A stretch of 64,000 nucleotides of DNA from Agrocybe praecox (taxonomy: Eukaryota > Basidiomycota > Agaricomycetes > Agaricales > Agrocybaceae): positions 2,852,001 through 2,916,000 of the forward strand of contig OZ024849.1 in assembly GCA_964017145.1 (NCBI GenBank), read 5' to 3'. The first letter of the stretch is position 1. The number at the start of each line of letters is the position of its first letter. Positions 1-13,594 of this stretch are shown here, in pieces. Under the pieces are notes generated by a model. It saw only the letters and a program-made list of their open reading frames with translations. It had not been told where the DNA came from and made no database searches. Both the position numbers and the translations under genes were made by a program.

Positions 1-405
1 TCCAGATGCAAAAGTAGCATCATCTATTGCATGGCAAAGAACCCTGCATCGATGCTATGGCCCGAGCTTCAAGCCTTGCATTGCACGACATCTCTCAGTC
101 GCAAGTCAGAGACAGAAGATTACTCGGATTATCTGAATATTGTCAAGCTGCGGGGAGAGAGGCTCGGTCGGCATTGCAAACTTGTGCTGCCGAAAATCGA
201 GGCAGAATTTTGGCGCTCGCAAAGCCCTCAAACTTGGAGCAACCTTGAAGCAGAACATCTCTACGAGGAGCTACAGGTAAAGGCAGATAAGTCCCCGATA
301 CATGGTCTCGACATAATACCTTGGCCACCCCGAGACAGCGATTTCTGCGACGTCAGTGAACTCAGTCCGTTCGAACTCAAGTTTCTTTCATACAACGTCG
401 CTTGA
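1..405 (+). CDS. 3' end of an unknown gene (cut by window edge)
   Basis: The frame starting at base 1 is open to a TGA at 403-405 and encodes about 134 residues. The window probably begins inside the last exon. Internal Met codons occur at 31 and 49, but an open frame right to the edge makes an upstream start more likely. The sequence is hydrophilic, with a Trp/Pro patch (IIPWPPRDSD) near the C-terminus. I see no signal peptide, membrane segment or known motif and do not recognise the family. No neighbour lies upstream to help. It could also be a chance open frame, although 134 codons without a stop in this moderately AT-rich DNA favours coding. Confidence 0.4.
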   Translation, partial: SRCKSSIIYCMAKNPASMLWPELQALHCTTSLSRKSETEDYSDYLNIVKLRGERLGRHCKLVLPKIEAEFWRSQSPQTWSNLEAEHLYEELQVKADKSPIHGLDIIPWPPRDSDFCDVSELSPFELKFLSYNVA

Positions 406-1395
406 AGGCGTCATGTTTCGATGAACAGCTAATTATGGCAAAAATAGTATACTTCACTTGTCTACTTAGCGTTACACTACGTGCAAAATTCAATTTTTGT
501 GTCCGAAAAATTGACCGATAATTTACTTCAAAATTCTGATTTTATAACATGGAAAATTTTCGTACGAAAGAGACGAGTAAAGATATAATTGTTGAAGGAC
601 TTTTTGTATTGCAAAAATTCATTAGCAAAGAATGTCAGAAAGTGTCTATTTTCCAATTCATTTCTCTTCTTCTTTTTGAAACAGAAACAATAAGCCTTCC
701 TCAACTTCGCAAAGGCTGCCTTTTGATTGCCTTTTGAACAATTAAAAATTGACTTGCCGGAATTCCCTTATGGCGTAACTCCGGTACTCCATATGTTAAC
801 CTCGGTACTCCATATAGGAATCCGGCCCGACGAATTTTTGACTTCATAAAAGACCTGATGTTTCGAGTGGGAAAATGTTGAATTTTTAGACTCCGGAAAG
901 ACAATTGAAAATCGTGTATATTTCCTCTACAATTATTTTGACTTTAACAACCACTTCCCAGGTTACAGAAATCCATCGATTTATTCAACCTTTGCAATTC
1001 CATTTTCGAATGAATATGTCAGTTACGAAAAGTTAGCATTTCCAATTTAATTATACATGAATTTCTGAACTACATAAATACATTTCTGCGCCTAGTGTTA
1101 GGTCTTGGACCTGAGGATCACGGCTTTGATATATTCAACTTGTATTCAACTCACGCTCGCGTACTTAATAATAATATAGTTTTTTCCGACGCGTCTGCGT
1201 CATGTGCTTCGCACGTGATCTTTTTATGACAGATGAATTTTCTGGCCGAAGTTCAAACTTCAAACAGGGCCTTCGAGTTACTCAATTGAAGCTCTGAGAA
1301 CAACGAGTGCAAGTTATGTTTGCAAAAGGTATAATACAAAGAATACGAATATAAAAAGACTGGCATGCAGTAAGAAAACAAGAGAAATTTAAAAT
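406..1395. other. AT-rich intergenic region
   Basis: About 1 kb of AT-rich sequence lies between the edge gene and the 3' end of the hybrid synthase. It holds only short open frames that do not look coding. A small imperfect direct repeat (GGTACTCCATAT) occurs at about 782-815. No RNA gene or clear transposon end was seen. Confidence 0.5.
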
Positions 1396-4300
1396 TTACA
1401 TAGCCTGGTAAGTCGCGAGAATGTTGCCAATCATATCGTTGATGGTATATTCTTCCGACAAATATTCTGCCGGAACCTCCACCTTATAGTCCTTGAGAAC
1501 CTGCCCTTTAAACTGAGCAAAGGTAATTGAATCGGCTCCACAAGATGTCAAGGGTTCCGCAAGGTCTATTAGCATAAGATTAGTTATGCAATAGAAGGAA
1601 GTATCTAGAAAACATACCAAGCTTTTCGGTGGCTTGCAATTCCAGGGCAACTCTCAAGACATCCACAAGAATTTTCGTCATCTCATCGACCGAAAGTTTG
1701 CTTGAGGTTGAGTGGACGCTGTCGATGTTCGTCTCTTTCTGCTCTTTGTGTACCACACCACGAGGAACCCACGCAACGAGGTACTTTCTGCAAGAAATGA
1801 GGAGAGCCCCAGACTCAGAAAATACATCAAACGAAGAAGCCAGCGAGCGCCCCCCTCGTCCCACTTCTAAGGGAAGATAATAGCGGCATGTGAAATTGTA
1901 TGGCAGGTCGTCTGTGTGAAGCGTGAAATCTTCCGCAGAGGCTGGAAGGAACGCGCCAGCGCTGTCATCGACTTCAGGAGCAACTCGAGAAGTGATAGGC
2001 GCAAATGCATGAAGGCACGCATCTATCTTCCGGATACGGTCGTGCTCTGAGTTGGATGTGGGTTGTATTCGAATATCAGCGTCTGCGTGATCTTCCCAAA
2101 TCCTGACCTCTTGGACGGTGCGGAAAGGCTCTCCGAATTGAACGTTTTTGAAGCATTCATAAATCTGGGATTTCGACATCATATGAAGAGGAATCAATTC
2201 CGGTTCCTTCGTCAGATCCTTGGGAGTATGGTCTAGTGGTTTATCTGCGAGTGTACCAGAGCATATGGTTGTCTTAGTAGTGTCTTGCTGCACCAGCTTG
2301 TAGGATCCGTGTTCATCAATCTCTGCCAGAGCTTGCGTTTGGGGTGTTTCCAGGACCAACGGTGCTTGGAAGCGAATATTCTTGACTGATTTTGACTTGG
2401 CGGTACGGGCAAAGAAATCCACCATTGCTGCCCCTGGAAGAACGCGACGACCTTCAATGCGATGGAGATCAAGGAAGTCGCAAAGCGCCTGGTCAACAAC
2501 AAATGGGGGTCTTTCGAGCTTGTCCGCCTTCTGGCTCGTTTGCTGGGGAGAAATTGCACCGAGAGGAGAGTTGCGAGAAGGAATGTAGGCGGGGTAATTG
2601 TAGAGACGCTGGAAGGGGTACCTTGGTATGTCGGTCTTCAGAAAGGTGTATTGCATTTGGCTAAATAGAGCATCAAATTCGATGGTAAAGCCCTTTTCGA
2701 ATAGTGATGATAACGCAGAGAGGAGGGCGAGGATTTGATCTTTGCCGCGTTTGCCTGTTACAGCTACTCTCGATTTCCCAGAAAATTCAGCGGTCTGCAT
2801 ATTCGACCAAATGGTAGGTTGGGGTCCGACATCAAGGATAACATCAACAGAGGCTGTCTTATGTGCGATGCGAGCGGTCTGTACGAATCGGACGGGGCTG
2901 CGTGCATGATCAACCTTATTCCTATAATCAGTTTTGAAGGAGCGTGAAATTTATGAGAATCATACCCAGTATTGAGTGTCGAGATGTTCGTATTTGGGTA
3001 TCTCCCTGGCACGCAAAGTCGAGAAGAACGGCTTCTCCAGTGTACAGAACGACTGGCTGTGTTGATCGAGCCAAGCTCTCAGGGCAGGAATAGCAGGCTC
3101 AATCGATGGACTGTGGAAGCCTAAAGTAAAATTTAGTCAGACAGTTTTACCATAACTACAAATTCGAGACGAACCTTGATCAACGTTTAATTTAGTAGCT
3201 CTCAGGCCATCTCGTTTGACGGCCACCAAGAGCTTATCGACAGCTTTGAGGTGGCCGGAGACAACGAGACTATCAGAACCATTGAATACAGCAATTGCGA
3301 CAAGCTCCTCGAGACCCAATGTTTCAATGTAGCGAGAAACTCGTTCTTCAGGTGCTGCGATCGCGACCATGCCCCCTGGGTTGGCGGGGTCGGCCCCAAG
3401 AAGTTTCGATCGAACCACTACAAATTGTACTGCAGTTTCAAAGGTAAAGGCGCGAGCAATGACTAGTTAAAATTATAAATTATTGGTGTATAGTCAGCGC
3501 CATCTGGACAGTGCAGCAAATTTGGGATGACTAACCTGCACCCGCAATTTCACCGAGGCTGTGACCGAGCACTGCATGGGCCTGAATTCCAATGCTTTCC
3601 AGCCAGGTGGCCATAGCATATTGAAAAACGAAGATACAAACTGGAGCGACTTCGCTATCGTCGATGGTAAGGTTTGTAGGCGCTGGTGCCTCTTCGAGGA
3701 GGTATGGAAGAATCGGATACCTCATAAGGGTAGATGCCTTGTCAGCAGCTTCCGTGATGATAGACCGGAAGCCGGAGAATTGATTGGCGAGGTAACGGCC
3801 CATGCCTTGGTATTGGGATCCTTGACCAGGGAATCCTAGAAGGATGCGTTTAGCATTTCCACCAGAACTCGACGACCCATTTTGCAAGCGTTCTTCAATC
3901 CGAGTAATTAAATCCTGCATATTGTGCGCCACGCATGCAAAGCGATAACGATAGTGTTCACGGCCAACGCAAGTTGTGTAGCAAATAGAGTGGAACATGG
4001 ACTCTGGAGCGCTCAGGCAGAAATCGAGATAGTTTTCAAGGTATTGGTTGAGGGCTTCTTGACTTTTGCCGCTCACAACGAACATCATTGGGGTATTCTC
4101 AGGTATTGGGGTCGTCGATTTGGGCTGCATATCCTCTGAGGGACCTTCCAAGATCACACCGGCAATGGATCCTGCGAAACCATTTGATCTAAAGAACGAT
4201 ACATAAAATGGCTGAAAAGGTCCACAGAAAAATATGACATACAAAATAAGCGAACGAAGAGGGCGTCCATCCTCTGTTTTGATGACCGCTGGTTCGACCG

Positions 4301-7300
4301 GGATGTGCAAAGGCACAAGACTGCAATCCAATGAAGGATTCATGTTATCTGCTGTGAGTTGCACCAACCCTGGAACGGTATTATCGGTGAAGGATCCGAG
4401 AGCCTTGACCACACCGATCAACCCAGCAACAATTTCTCCGTGCCCTACACAGGTCTTTCCTGCACCAACAACGAGAGGTCGGTCGGGCGAGTGGGATGAT
4501 TCGAAAACATCATTGATCCCTTCGATTTCGATCAAGTCTCCCAATGATGTACCTGTTCGACATCAGAGCCTGCAATCAATAAAATAAAATAATCCATTAA
4601 TTACCTGTTCCATGGGATTCTATGAAACTATAATATCGTGTTAGTCAAAAGAATGTAAAAAAGATCACAGTATGAACATACTCAATCTGCGCAGGAGAAA
4701 GGCCGGCCTTTTCAAGCAGAGCTATTTGCATGTCGATTTGAGCTTTCACATTGGGGGCTACCAGGCCTTGAGATCTGCCATCATGCTTCACGTCGGTCGA
4801 TCGAACCACAGCAATAATCCTATCTCCGTCTCTTAGAGCAGCACTCTTCGTTTTGAGGATCAAGCCTGCAGCAGCTTCAGATGGAACATAGCTGAAGTAC
4901 GCAGTCAATAAAAGGGACATCGAAAAGATAAGTGTAAATACCCGTCGGCCATGTTGGTGTAGGTAGCACAACGTGAGTTGACTGATGTCATTTTCTGGGC
5001 AGATAAAAAGGCAAACGCTCCAGGCCTGTATGAGGAACTATCAATGATTACTGATCTGAAACGGAAGCACTGATAACGAACCAAGCATGGGTATTGGAAC
5101 CACAGACAATGGCTGATTCTGCTTCTCCGGATTGCAGGTATTGAACAGCTAAGGAAGACATGAGCTAACTGAATGAAAAAAATTAGCAACCAAACAAACC
5201 TTGGTCAAACGCAATTAAACCCGAGCTGCATGCAGTATCGACAGTAATAGACGGTCCGTGGATATCAAGCAGACTGGAGGACAGTGAATCAAGCGGAATA
5301 ACAAATAAATAGAACCTAAATATTTACTAGCTGAGGCGCCCACATGCAGTACTAGGAGCGGTACCAGTACCCCAAAACCTAGAATATGCTACGAAATAAG
5401 ATGAGAAAACACGAAAAATATCTCCACCAAAGAATGTCAATGACGACTCACCTCCCCACCCTTTGTCGGCGAGCAAGAGTTTAATATAACCTTCGTCCAT
5501 GGCAGTGGCAATGAAGATACCCATGCTGGTGCCTTTGATCTTCGAGGGGGTTATGTTCGCATTCTCCAAGGCCTCGAACGCAATTTCGAGACAAAGCCGG
5601 TTATTAGGGGACACATGGAAGGCCTCTGCCGAAGAAATACCAAAGAAAGCATGGTCAAAGCTCTCATATTCGACAAAGCCTGCCTTTTCAAGAGTGATGT
5701 CACCAGGAGCAGAGGGCTCTTTTGAACCGGGTGGTCTATAGAAACTTGCATGATCCCAACGCGAAGCAGGAACAGGAGTGATTACGTCCCGCTTCTCCAT
5801 AAGAGCCTGCCAGAAGGTCTCTGCGCTGTTTATGTCACCAGGTAAGCGAACCGATTGTCCGACGATGACAATTTGTTCCTTGTCGTTGGTGACTGTCGCC
5901 TCTTTGGTGCCCGGCCAGGATTTGGATGAAGGGCCATCCATGCCAAGTTTAGAGATAACTGCGCCAGTCAAGGAGACTAAGTCGACGTGCGTGTGGCAAG
6001 TGTTGAGGGGAAGGTCGAGATCTAGTGCTTTATTGAGCTTGTTGACGATTATGGTGGACATTGCGGAGTCCATTCCGAGCTGAGAAGTAGCATGTTATTA
6101 CTAGAACAATTCTTAAAAGTACTGCACACTTACTTCAGCAAATGTAGCATCAGTATTGTTGTCCAACGTCTCTGCTGAGATTCTGAGAGTCTGGAAAACG
6201 ATGTCGGCTACGATATGCCCAATTTGATCCTTGGTCTTTCCATTTGCACGGTTCAAGGAAGCTGCGGGTTTCACTTCAGGCTGAGAAGAAATTTCTTCCT
6301 GAGAGCGGTACAGTAACTCAGATAGTTGCTGACCAAACAACTCCTCCAGTTTCTTGCGGAAAATGGCTCCCTTTTTGGTAATAGGGATGACTTGGTCGTC
6401 GTCGAGAATTAAGACACGAGACCAAGAGATACGCAATGGGGGCGCAAGGCTACGGTTGGCAGAGGAAACTGCTCGTGTGATATCCGCAAGACGAGCCTCT
6501 CGAGACAATGGTGAGTTCTTCGCAGGTTCGATGATTGCACAGACAAGTTGGGACGATGTCCGAAGGAAATTATTTCCCACGATACAAGAACGAGAAATGG
6601 ATGGCGACTGGTCAAGTATCGCCTCGACTACGCGTGGATCCAAACTCTCGCCAGAGCTCATCTACAACAAAAACGACCATGTCAGGAGGAGATACATAAA
6701 ATTAAAAGGAAACGCACTTGAATGTAATCTTCTTTACGCCCTTTCCAAACCAGGCGTTGATCACCGACATAACCGTATATATCTCCTGTGTGGAAGGTGA
6801 CCGTGCCATCGTCCTCTGCCTTAAAGGCGGAATTGTCATATTGAACATATCCTTTCGTGATATGTTTGCTGTTGATGATGAGTTCTCCTTCTATTGAACA
6901 AATGAGTACTTGAATGAGTAATGGGAAAACAGAGCGACTTACCAGTTTGCACAACTTCTCCGAGTTCGTTTACAAGCGTAAGGGTCGCGTCAGATAAAAA
7001 ACAATCCTTGGCGTGCCATCCTTCAGGTCCGTCAATCGTTGACTGGAACAAGGGTCCTATGGAACGGTTTAAATTACACGAGCTATAACGAGCATGAAAG
7101 AGCTCTTACCTCCCAATTCCGTCATTCCTAGGTCGAAAACAAGTGGAATCTCTAATTCTCTCGCCCATTTAACGCACTCGGGGCTCGTGGAAGCACCCCC
7201 AGAACTAAATGTCTTGAACGATTTGATGACAGTGTAAATTTTCTGCTTGCGGGAAATATCTTGTTCCTCGAGGTAGGTCCTCATGAAACCTTCCAGCACC

Positions 7301-8212
7301 CACGGGACTCCAGCGAAAGCGGTCGGTTGCTTGATCATCGCTGTTTCCAATAATTGACCGCACACATCCATATAGCGAGATGCATTACTGGATGGGCTTC
7401 CATAGGACGAAGGGGCGATGCCAAAAATATAGCATCCTGCGCTCAAAAACATGGCCGCACCAATATCGTGCGTTAAACCAATAACATGAGACCATGGGGA
7501 CCAACCAAGGATGCGAGGATTCTGGAATTGTTCTTGAGGCCAGGTTCGCTTCCAGAAATCAACACGAGACTGTGATCCGGCTAAAATACTTTCATGGGTT
7601 AAAGGTACGCATTTGACATTGGCGACTGAAGAGGCTGAGGACGTATGCAAATACAATGCGACGTCCTTGGGCGCAGGAAGTGGATATTCGTTAGAAGGAA
7701 GTTCTGGCAAGGGAAGGGAATATTTCTTTATGAGAGCAGTGATAGTGTTGGCAGTGGCGTCGAAGGGTAAGCAAAGAATAGAGAGGTCTAAAGGTGGGTG
7801 AACAACATTGATAAAATTGCGACTGAAGATCCAACGAACCTTTTACTAGCTTCTGAACCTCAATTTGGGATGAAGGAACCACCACGGCGGTAGGTCCGAC
7901 ATTGAGTAACATTCGTTCCATTATATCGCGAGGAACATTATGATCCAGAGGGGCTGCGATACCTCCCAACTTCCAGACCGCGAGGATAGTGGCCAGCACA
8001 TAGGGATGGTTTTCGCTGACAATAGCAACAATGGGCTTGAGACCAAGGCTCTTGTAGAGGTCCAAAGCTAAGGCAGTTGAAATGGCGTCGAGTGCACCGT
8101 ACGTCCATGATTCGTCACCGCATTGAACAGCATAACGAGTAGCATTGCTGGAACGAGCTACGTTGAAAAATGCACCCAGAAGGGTACCGAATCTAGGAAG
8201 AGAGTTGTCCAT
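1396..8212 (-). CDS. Hybrid ligase-polyketide synthase (A-ACP-KS-AT-DH-ACP)
   Basis: Large multi-exon gene, roughly 1,900 residues, read from ATG 8212 to TAA 1396. The frame opens upstream of that ATG but without another ATG. Domains in order: acyl-adenylating ligase (about 8200-6300; core motifs MTELGG, FHTGDIYGYVGD, and K in ITKKGAIFRK); carrier 1 (Ser in LGMDSAM, about 6070); ketosynthase (about 6000-4250) with Cys in VDTACSS (codon 5228-5230), His in IESHGTG and His in KTCVGHGE; acyltransferase with GHSLGE (about 3545) and FHSPS (about 3115); hotdog dehydratase with HRIEGRRVLPGA (about 2450) and Asp in DACLH (about 2010); carrier 2 (Ser in CGADSI, about 1535). No KR, ER, methyltransferase or thioesterase is visible. 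Known: in this class the ligase loads a carboxylic acid starter that the KS-AT part extends with malonyl units; fungal hispidin-type styrylpyrone synthases have a similar front end. Inference: product unknown. The ligase A3 motif is unusual (HTSSASSVANVKCVPLTH). Confidence 0.88.
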
Positions 8213-9569
8213 AAATTTGGAAGATTTATAATAAGATGGTATAAAAGCCACCAGGATAAGAGTTACTCAAAGGAAGAAGACAGTATTTAGCTGGCCTTTT
8301 ATGAGTCTTCTACTGTTAGCCAGGTTGTTATCCACCCATGAAAGGAGGAAGAGGGTTCAGAATAGGACGGTGATTATCCCGGGGACTGCAGTAGATCGAC
8401 AACTCGAATTTCCGGAAGTGGCTGACGTTTTGCGAACCACTCGCGGATTGATTCTTGTTCTTGGAATGGGCGCAAGATTACAACCATGTTGACGGTCTCC
8501 TTTGGCCAATGTGGATCGTTCCTCGGCAATAAAGCTGCCTATTGAGCAGCGCATTACCCGTTTATCAGACTCGAACCGAACAAAACTATCTGCCAATCTA
8601 GACCTCAAGGTTAAAAGATTCCTCTGGTAAGCTTCGTAAACGCATAGTAAGACTCCTAGAGAAACTTTTGCTAAAAAAGTTCAGATTTGGTGAAATATAT
8701 GTTGTTGTCCTTCTTGATTTTAAGTATGTGGTGGCCAGAATTTGCACGAGGAGATCGGTGAACGTTTGACCAATTACTAGTCGGAAGTTGGAACTCTTCT
8801 CCTTGCCCGCTGCCGTCTCGCCCAACTCAAAAGATGCATATATAGAAGCAGATCATTTCTGAGTATATATATATATCCAGAATTAACACCTTTTCGATGG
8901 TAGAAATCGACGTTAAGGTTAGGGAAAGCATGGTGGTGGGCTGTGGTGGGTCAAAAGCGGAGCGAAGCGAGGACGAGAGCTTCGGGATATCGGAGTTACG
9001 TAATACAATACCGGCGCTAGCTATTCGGTAATTAAACCGAAAAGACTGATAAATCTGTCAAGTCATATAGAGGGCAGCCATTCTATGTGATATATATGCA
9101 AATCGCAGACGTAGTAGATACAAACAATCTGGCTACACGCCAGCATACATTGGCTGAAGTGCGGACCCGAATTCGGCTGATCATTTGGTACAATCTTTGG
9201 TCTAGAAAACCTACTCAGACTCTATTCCAACCCACTGTTCGTGACCGGGGAACATTCTTAAAATACCGAAACAAGGAAAATAGGTATCACTCCCCTTTCG
9301 GGTTCTACTATGAATATATAAATACCATCTTTGATAGTAAAATAAGAACAAGTCAACGAACTTTCGGCGATGCGAGATTTTGATCCAACGGGCGTCAAAA
9401 CCACCTGTCAAGACACGGATGTCTTAAAAGTAAAAAGTAAATTAAAAATAGCAACAAGCCGACCTATCAAGAGATTCATCATTTGAAAGCCTGTGCCATA
9501 GATATATACAGCATAAAATTTACACCCAAAAAAAAAAGGACCCCAAGAGAAAATAAATATACAAAGACA
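8213..9569. other. Intergenic region between two minus-strand genes
   Basis: About 1.36 kb. It must hold the promoter of the hybrid synthase at its left end and the 3' flank of the Prm10-like gene at its right end. A TATATATATATA run lies near 8866-8876 and an A-rich run at 9528-9538. Open frames here, such as 9087-9383 on plus, have no coding character that I can recognise. Confidence 0.45.
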
Positions 9570-12500
9570 TCACAAACTGAAAATACCGGCTTCCCGTTTA
9601 CGACTCTGTATGGGATATGTGAGAACCAAAGATAATCCCAATCCAATGGTGAGCCCGATGGCCACAGAAACCAATCTCATCGCCGTCTGGAAACCAGATA
9701 TATACGAATCCGCTGATCCCGAAGCTTGTTCGGAAGCATATGTCAGCAGGCCTCCACTTCCAAGACCGGAAGGCAGCTGAAAGAGGATACCGGTTATCTA
9801 AATCAGGCATCAAAGTTCAGATAGGACGGATCGCCTTCCATACGACTATCGACGAACCATAACAACGAAGGCATTCCCAGAGAAGACGCGCCCGTATACG
9901 TTAGATATGAGGCCGACGGCAAAGGCCCTGAAATCCCAAGCATTAAGATCCGTAACAGATAGCAATTTTTCGATAAGACTAACCCGACTGCAGCGATGAT
10001 GTCGCTCTGCCCGACGTATCGTCTTCCGGTAAAGTAATTTGTAGTCCACCCTGCGCTTGCAATCGCCACAAGCAAAATCTAGAGTTTGTAAGGTAGGTTA
10101 TTACGCCATTGAAAGGTGTGCAACGTAATGTACCATCTGCTTCGTATTCCAAGGAGCTTGATTGCGCATACTCAAAAAGAAGGAGAACATGGGCACCGTC
10201 AGAAACGCTACAAAGCCAGCTTATGAACGGGTGTGGATTTAACGATAAAATAGATATGCTTACCCCACCACTTGGTAGGCGTCTGGCGATACCAAGGACC
10301 ATTATGACTTAGGACGCAGTCGAAGTCCTGCGCCCCAAACACTTCGTGTGTTGTCACCAACTCAAATAATTCTGCTCCGATCGAGAAACCAAACCCTAGG
10401 AATAGGGCATAAACCATCGCAAATAACACACGCACTGAACCGGATATGATGTTGCGCGACATGAGTTCCAAGGCACCTGTCAACACGAGAAACCCCTAGT
10501 AAAATTGACACTGATGATTATCACTGGGGAATGTAAAAATGAGATACTTACCGGAAGGATGAGCACGACAGAGCTTGAGGTCACTGCTGGATAGCATATT
10601 ATGTGCGTTGTTGACAATGCGGCAGAAATGAAGCTGAACAAAGTAGCTACAGTGACCCTTGAAAAATACTCGAATGAATGTCAAGAGACAGATAAATGAC
10701 TGTACTCACTCTAAAACATAGGTGTACAGTATATTCCGCGAACCGAGCGTTTGGATAATGATTAGAAGGGCTCCGAGTGGAAAGGATATTAAAGCATCAA
10801 GAAAACTTCCACCGAAACTAATGGTGCAAATCGCCGCCGAGCACATACCCCCAATGAAGATCTGTTGCCACCAATTGTACAAAGGCTTTTTCTTCATCAG
10901 TACGTCCAACTCCAAGGAGGCATCGGAGACTGATAGATTATCATGGATAACCTGCGTGATTTTTGTCAGCTTTTAATAAGCAAGAATTGGAAAGATGACC
11001 AACCTTCCAGTACAATGAAAAAGCATCCTTCAACTTCCCCAGATCGAGCGCGCTCGTTTGTTTGATGAGTTTGATGTGGCTCGTTCCACTGGTATCGTCG
11101 TCAAAGCTGATTAGTGCTACATCCGGCAGATAAAGTATGTTTAATTTGATATCGAGCACCCGCGCTGCGGACATCATCTGCGACTGAAGGCGATGCGATG
11201 GGCCACCAAACATCATCATGGCACGCGTCAACTTCATGAGGAATTCTTCTCTTTGGATAATACGAGCCACATGCCGTGTTATCTGTGCAATGGATATGAG
11301 TAATATATAGTAAAGTCGCCACGGGTGTACGTACAAAAACCTCGGCCTTTTTCCTCTTCGTGCGCTTGCTATGAGGAGAAGTTACATATCCAACATCTTC
11401 AGTGTCAGAACCATGTGGTGTTCCTGGCCCCGGGGTACTGTAACCAGATCTTCTGCCATTTCGCCCAGAACGAATAGAGCTAACATAACTACCAAACATA
11501 CTTGACGTGTTCGCTTTGACTCCGGCGCCGTAAAATGACGGAGCTTCTATGGGAGGGGATATTGGGGGGGTTGTACCGCTATCTAACGACCTTCTCAGAC
11601 GTGGTTCAGGTAGACCGCTATGCCGCCGTGGCATCGCGGGCCTAGAGGGAGGTGCCCTTTTTTCTAGAGTATAGCTGTTGACACAGTAAGAATGATATCA
11701 TAGATATGTCATGTATGGGGACTTACCGAGATAATCGATAACCTGGCGCTTTGACGTTGGGCTGAAGGGTACTTGCATGTGGAGCTGCAACACCAGCAAG
11801 GTTGCCGGTACTAGCTATTAACGGGCCAAAAACACCGCCTGCATTCCTGGCAGTCGGCGGACGATGAATACCACCTAAAGCAGCAGGTAGTCGCAGGGGT
11901 AAGAGTTTGCGAGGAGATTTTGGAGACCTTGGAGAACGAGGACCGGATAGAAGGCCAGAGGACGATTCTGTTACACTTGGTGGTGTATCAATTGACCACC
12001 TCGCGGAACTCCTTTCTGAACGACTTTGATCGGGTTGAAGATATAAGTTAAGCAACGTCGAAAGAATCCCTTTCCCTTCAACCGAGGATCCCTCTTGGTT
12101 TTCGGCGTCTTTCTCTTGATTAGTCTCTCTATCGGGTCTGATCTCTAGACTTGGAATGCTTGTCCTAGAATTCCAAAATTCCGCTCCTCTGTGGCGGTGT
12201 GCCTGGACTAAGCGACGTGCTTTCTTGAGTGAAACCATTTTGAGGTCTTTTGTACCCGGTAATCCTGCATCCTCATCTTCAGAAATGTATTGCCCCGGAG
12301 CGTCATATGTCGGCGAAGAGGAGCGTGAACTGGAAGGCTCGCTTTGCCTATCTGATACTTCAGACTCGACACCCTCGTCTTGTCCATTCAGATGGACATC
12401 ATGAAATCCATCTTGCTGAGGTATAATCTTGGCGTAAGAAGGCGGGGTTTGGGGAGGATAATAGTGAACTTTCTTTAGCGGTGTACCCTTTCGATGGCGT

Positions 12501-12761
12501 TCCAGCGCCTCCGTCAATTCCTTGAAATTGTCATGCTGCGACGGAAAGGTGAGTAGATTATCTTGCGCAATCGAAAGTCAAGTTTCTTACATCTAGGCCA
12601 TGTTCATCAAGCATATGTGCCGATCTGGCTGGAGACGTATCAACTTCTTCGTCCGGCCATTGAACTTTTCGGAGGGGTCTATTTCCTTTAAATGTGCCAG
12701 GTACTCGAATGGTTCCACCAGGAGGTCTTGAACTACCAGCTTGATCTTTGCTCTCCGCCAT
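9570..12761 (-). CDS. Prm10/ThrE-family multispanning membrane protein (DUF1212)
   Basis: Starts at ATG 12761 (MAESKDQAGSS) and ends at TGA 9570, with several short introns. The first third (about 11340-12761) is a Ser/Pro/Arg-rich, probably disordered cytosolic region. Then comes the conserved soluble ThrE segment: a stretch reading MMMFGGPSHRLQSQM, followed by a hydrophobic strand and VALISFDD (about 11070-11240). After it come repeated hydrophobic segments (about 9600-10900), including CTISFGGSFLDALISFPLGA, ending in a helix and a basic tail (YPIQSRKREAG). Known: this family includes yeast pheromone-regulated membrane protein Prm10 and bacterial threonine/serine exporters. Inference: an integral membrane protein, possibly an amino-acid or small-molecule exporter; substrate and membrane unknown. 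Exon borders between membrane segments are approximate. Confidence 0.82.
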
Positions 12762-13486
12762 CTGTGAGTGTGCTATGAGTGATGCTTTCCACGGTGTTCA
12801 ACCCATGCGACGCTATCACTGGTTGTCGCGGAGTTTCGAGATGGCGAGATAGTTTTCCAGCATATTTGGTGGGGCATGTCTCATTATTGGTTCGTCATGG
12901 AAAAGCCGAGAAAGTTCCAAATGGGATCAAAATGAATCCGATTGCAACAAATCGAATCATATTATTTTCCGGGAAACACAATGCGATAGGTAGAACTGGG
13001 GCCGTCAAGAGTTGCGTAGTTTTTGAGTTCCCTCGTCTACTACAAACTTGGTTCTGAAGCAAAGTTATCTTCAAGTCTTGTATAGCAGTTGGATCTAGGA
13101 AGCAAAGGATGAATATCGATGGACGAATGCTATTGCATTTACCTGCGCCCACAACGTCATCGCGAGACCAAAGGATACTAACTCCGAGTCCATTCCACGA
13201 TCTATCAACTGTGGACCCAAATCATTCCCACGCCTCCCAAAATCAACGTTCAACAAGGAATATTTGAATATTCAAGTTGCATCCAAAAAAATTTAACGAT
13301 TCATTGGAACCCAACCAAGTCTGCTTCTTGCTTATGGGAAGAGGGAAAGAGAAAACAAGGTTCAAGCGGTTATGTTTTCAATACAGAAAAGTCAACAGAT
13401 AGCAAATAAGTTGTGCATCGCTATAACTTATTTGGTAGATTTTAAAAGAGTTCAACGATGACAGGGCTACAAAATGGCAAAAAGGA
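12762..13486. other. Intergenic region upstream of the Prm10-like gene
   Basis: About 725 bp between the Prm10-like start codon and the tRNA gene. It should contain the promoter of the Prm10-like gene. No convincing open frame, repeat or TATA box is visible. Confidence 0.45.
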
Positions 13487-13594
13487 TGACAAGAGTGGGA
13501 TTCGAACCCACGCAACATTACGTTATGAGAAGACCCGCAATAGCAGGCAAGCAATCGCTTGAGTCACACGCCTTAACCGCTCGGCCATCTTGCC
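13487..13594 (-). tRNA. tRNA-Leu (anticodon CAA), intron-containing
   Basis: On the minus strand the acceptor halves GGCAAGA (13588-13594) and TCTTGTC (ending at 13488, then discriminator A at 13487) pair, with one G-U. The D arm reads GGCCGAGCGGTTAAGGC. The T arm GTGGGTTCGAATCCCAC is perfect. The anticodon loop is CTCAAG plus C, giving anticodon CAA (Leu). The stem TGTGA pairs with TCATA at 13524-13528. An intron of about 28 nt (13530-13557) lies directly after position 37, the canonical site for nuclear tRNA introns. A class II long variable arm follows, as expected for tRNA-Leu. Confidence 0.93.

Noticed and set aside
1396..12761. A fungal bioluminescence (caffeic acid/luciferin) cluster around the hybrid synthase
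   Set aside because: The synthase front end is similar in layout to hispidin synthase, but no luciferase, hispidin hydroxylase or hydrolase gene lies next to it, and its neighbour is a transporter-like protein.
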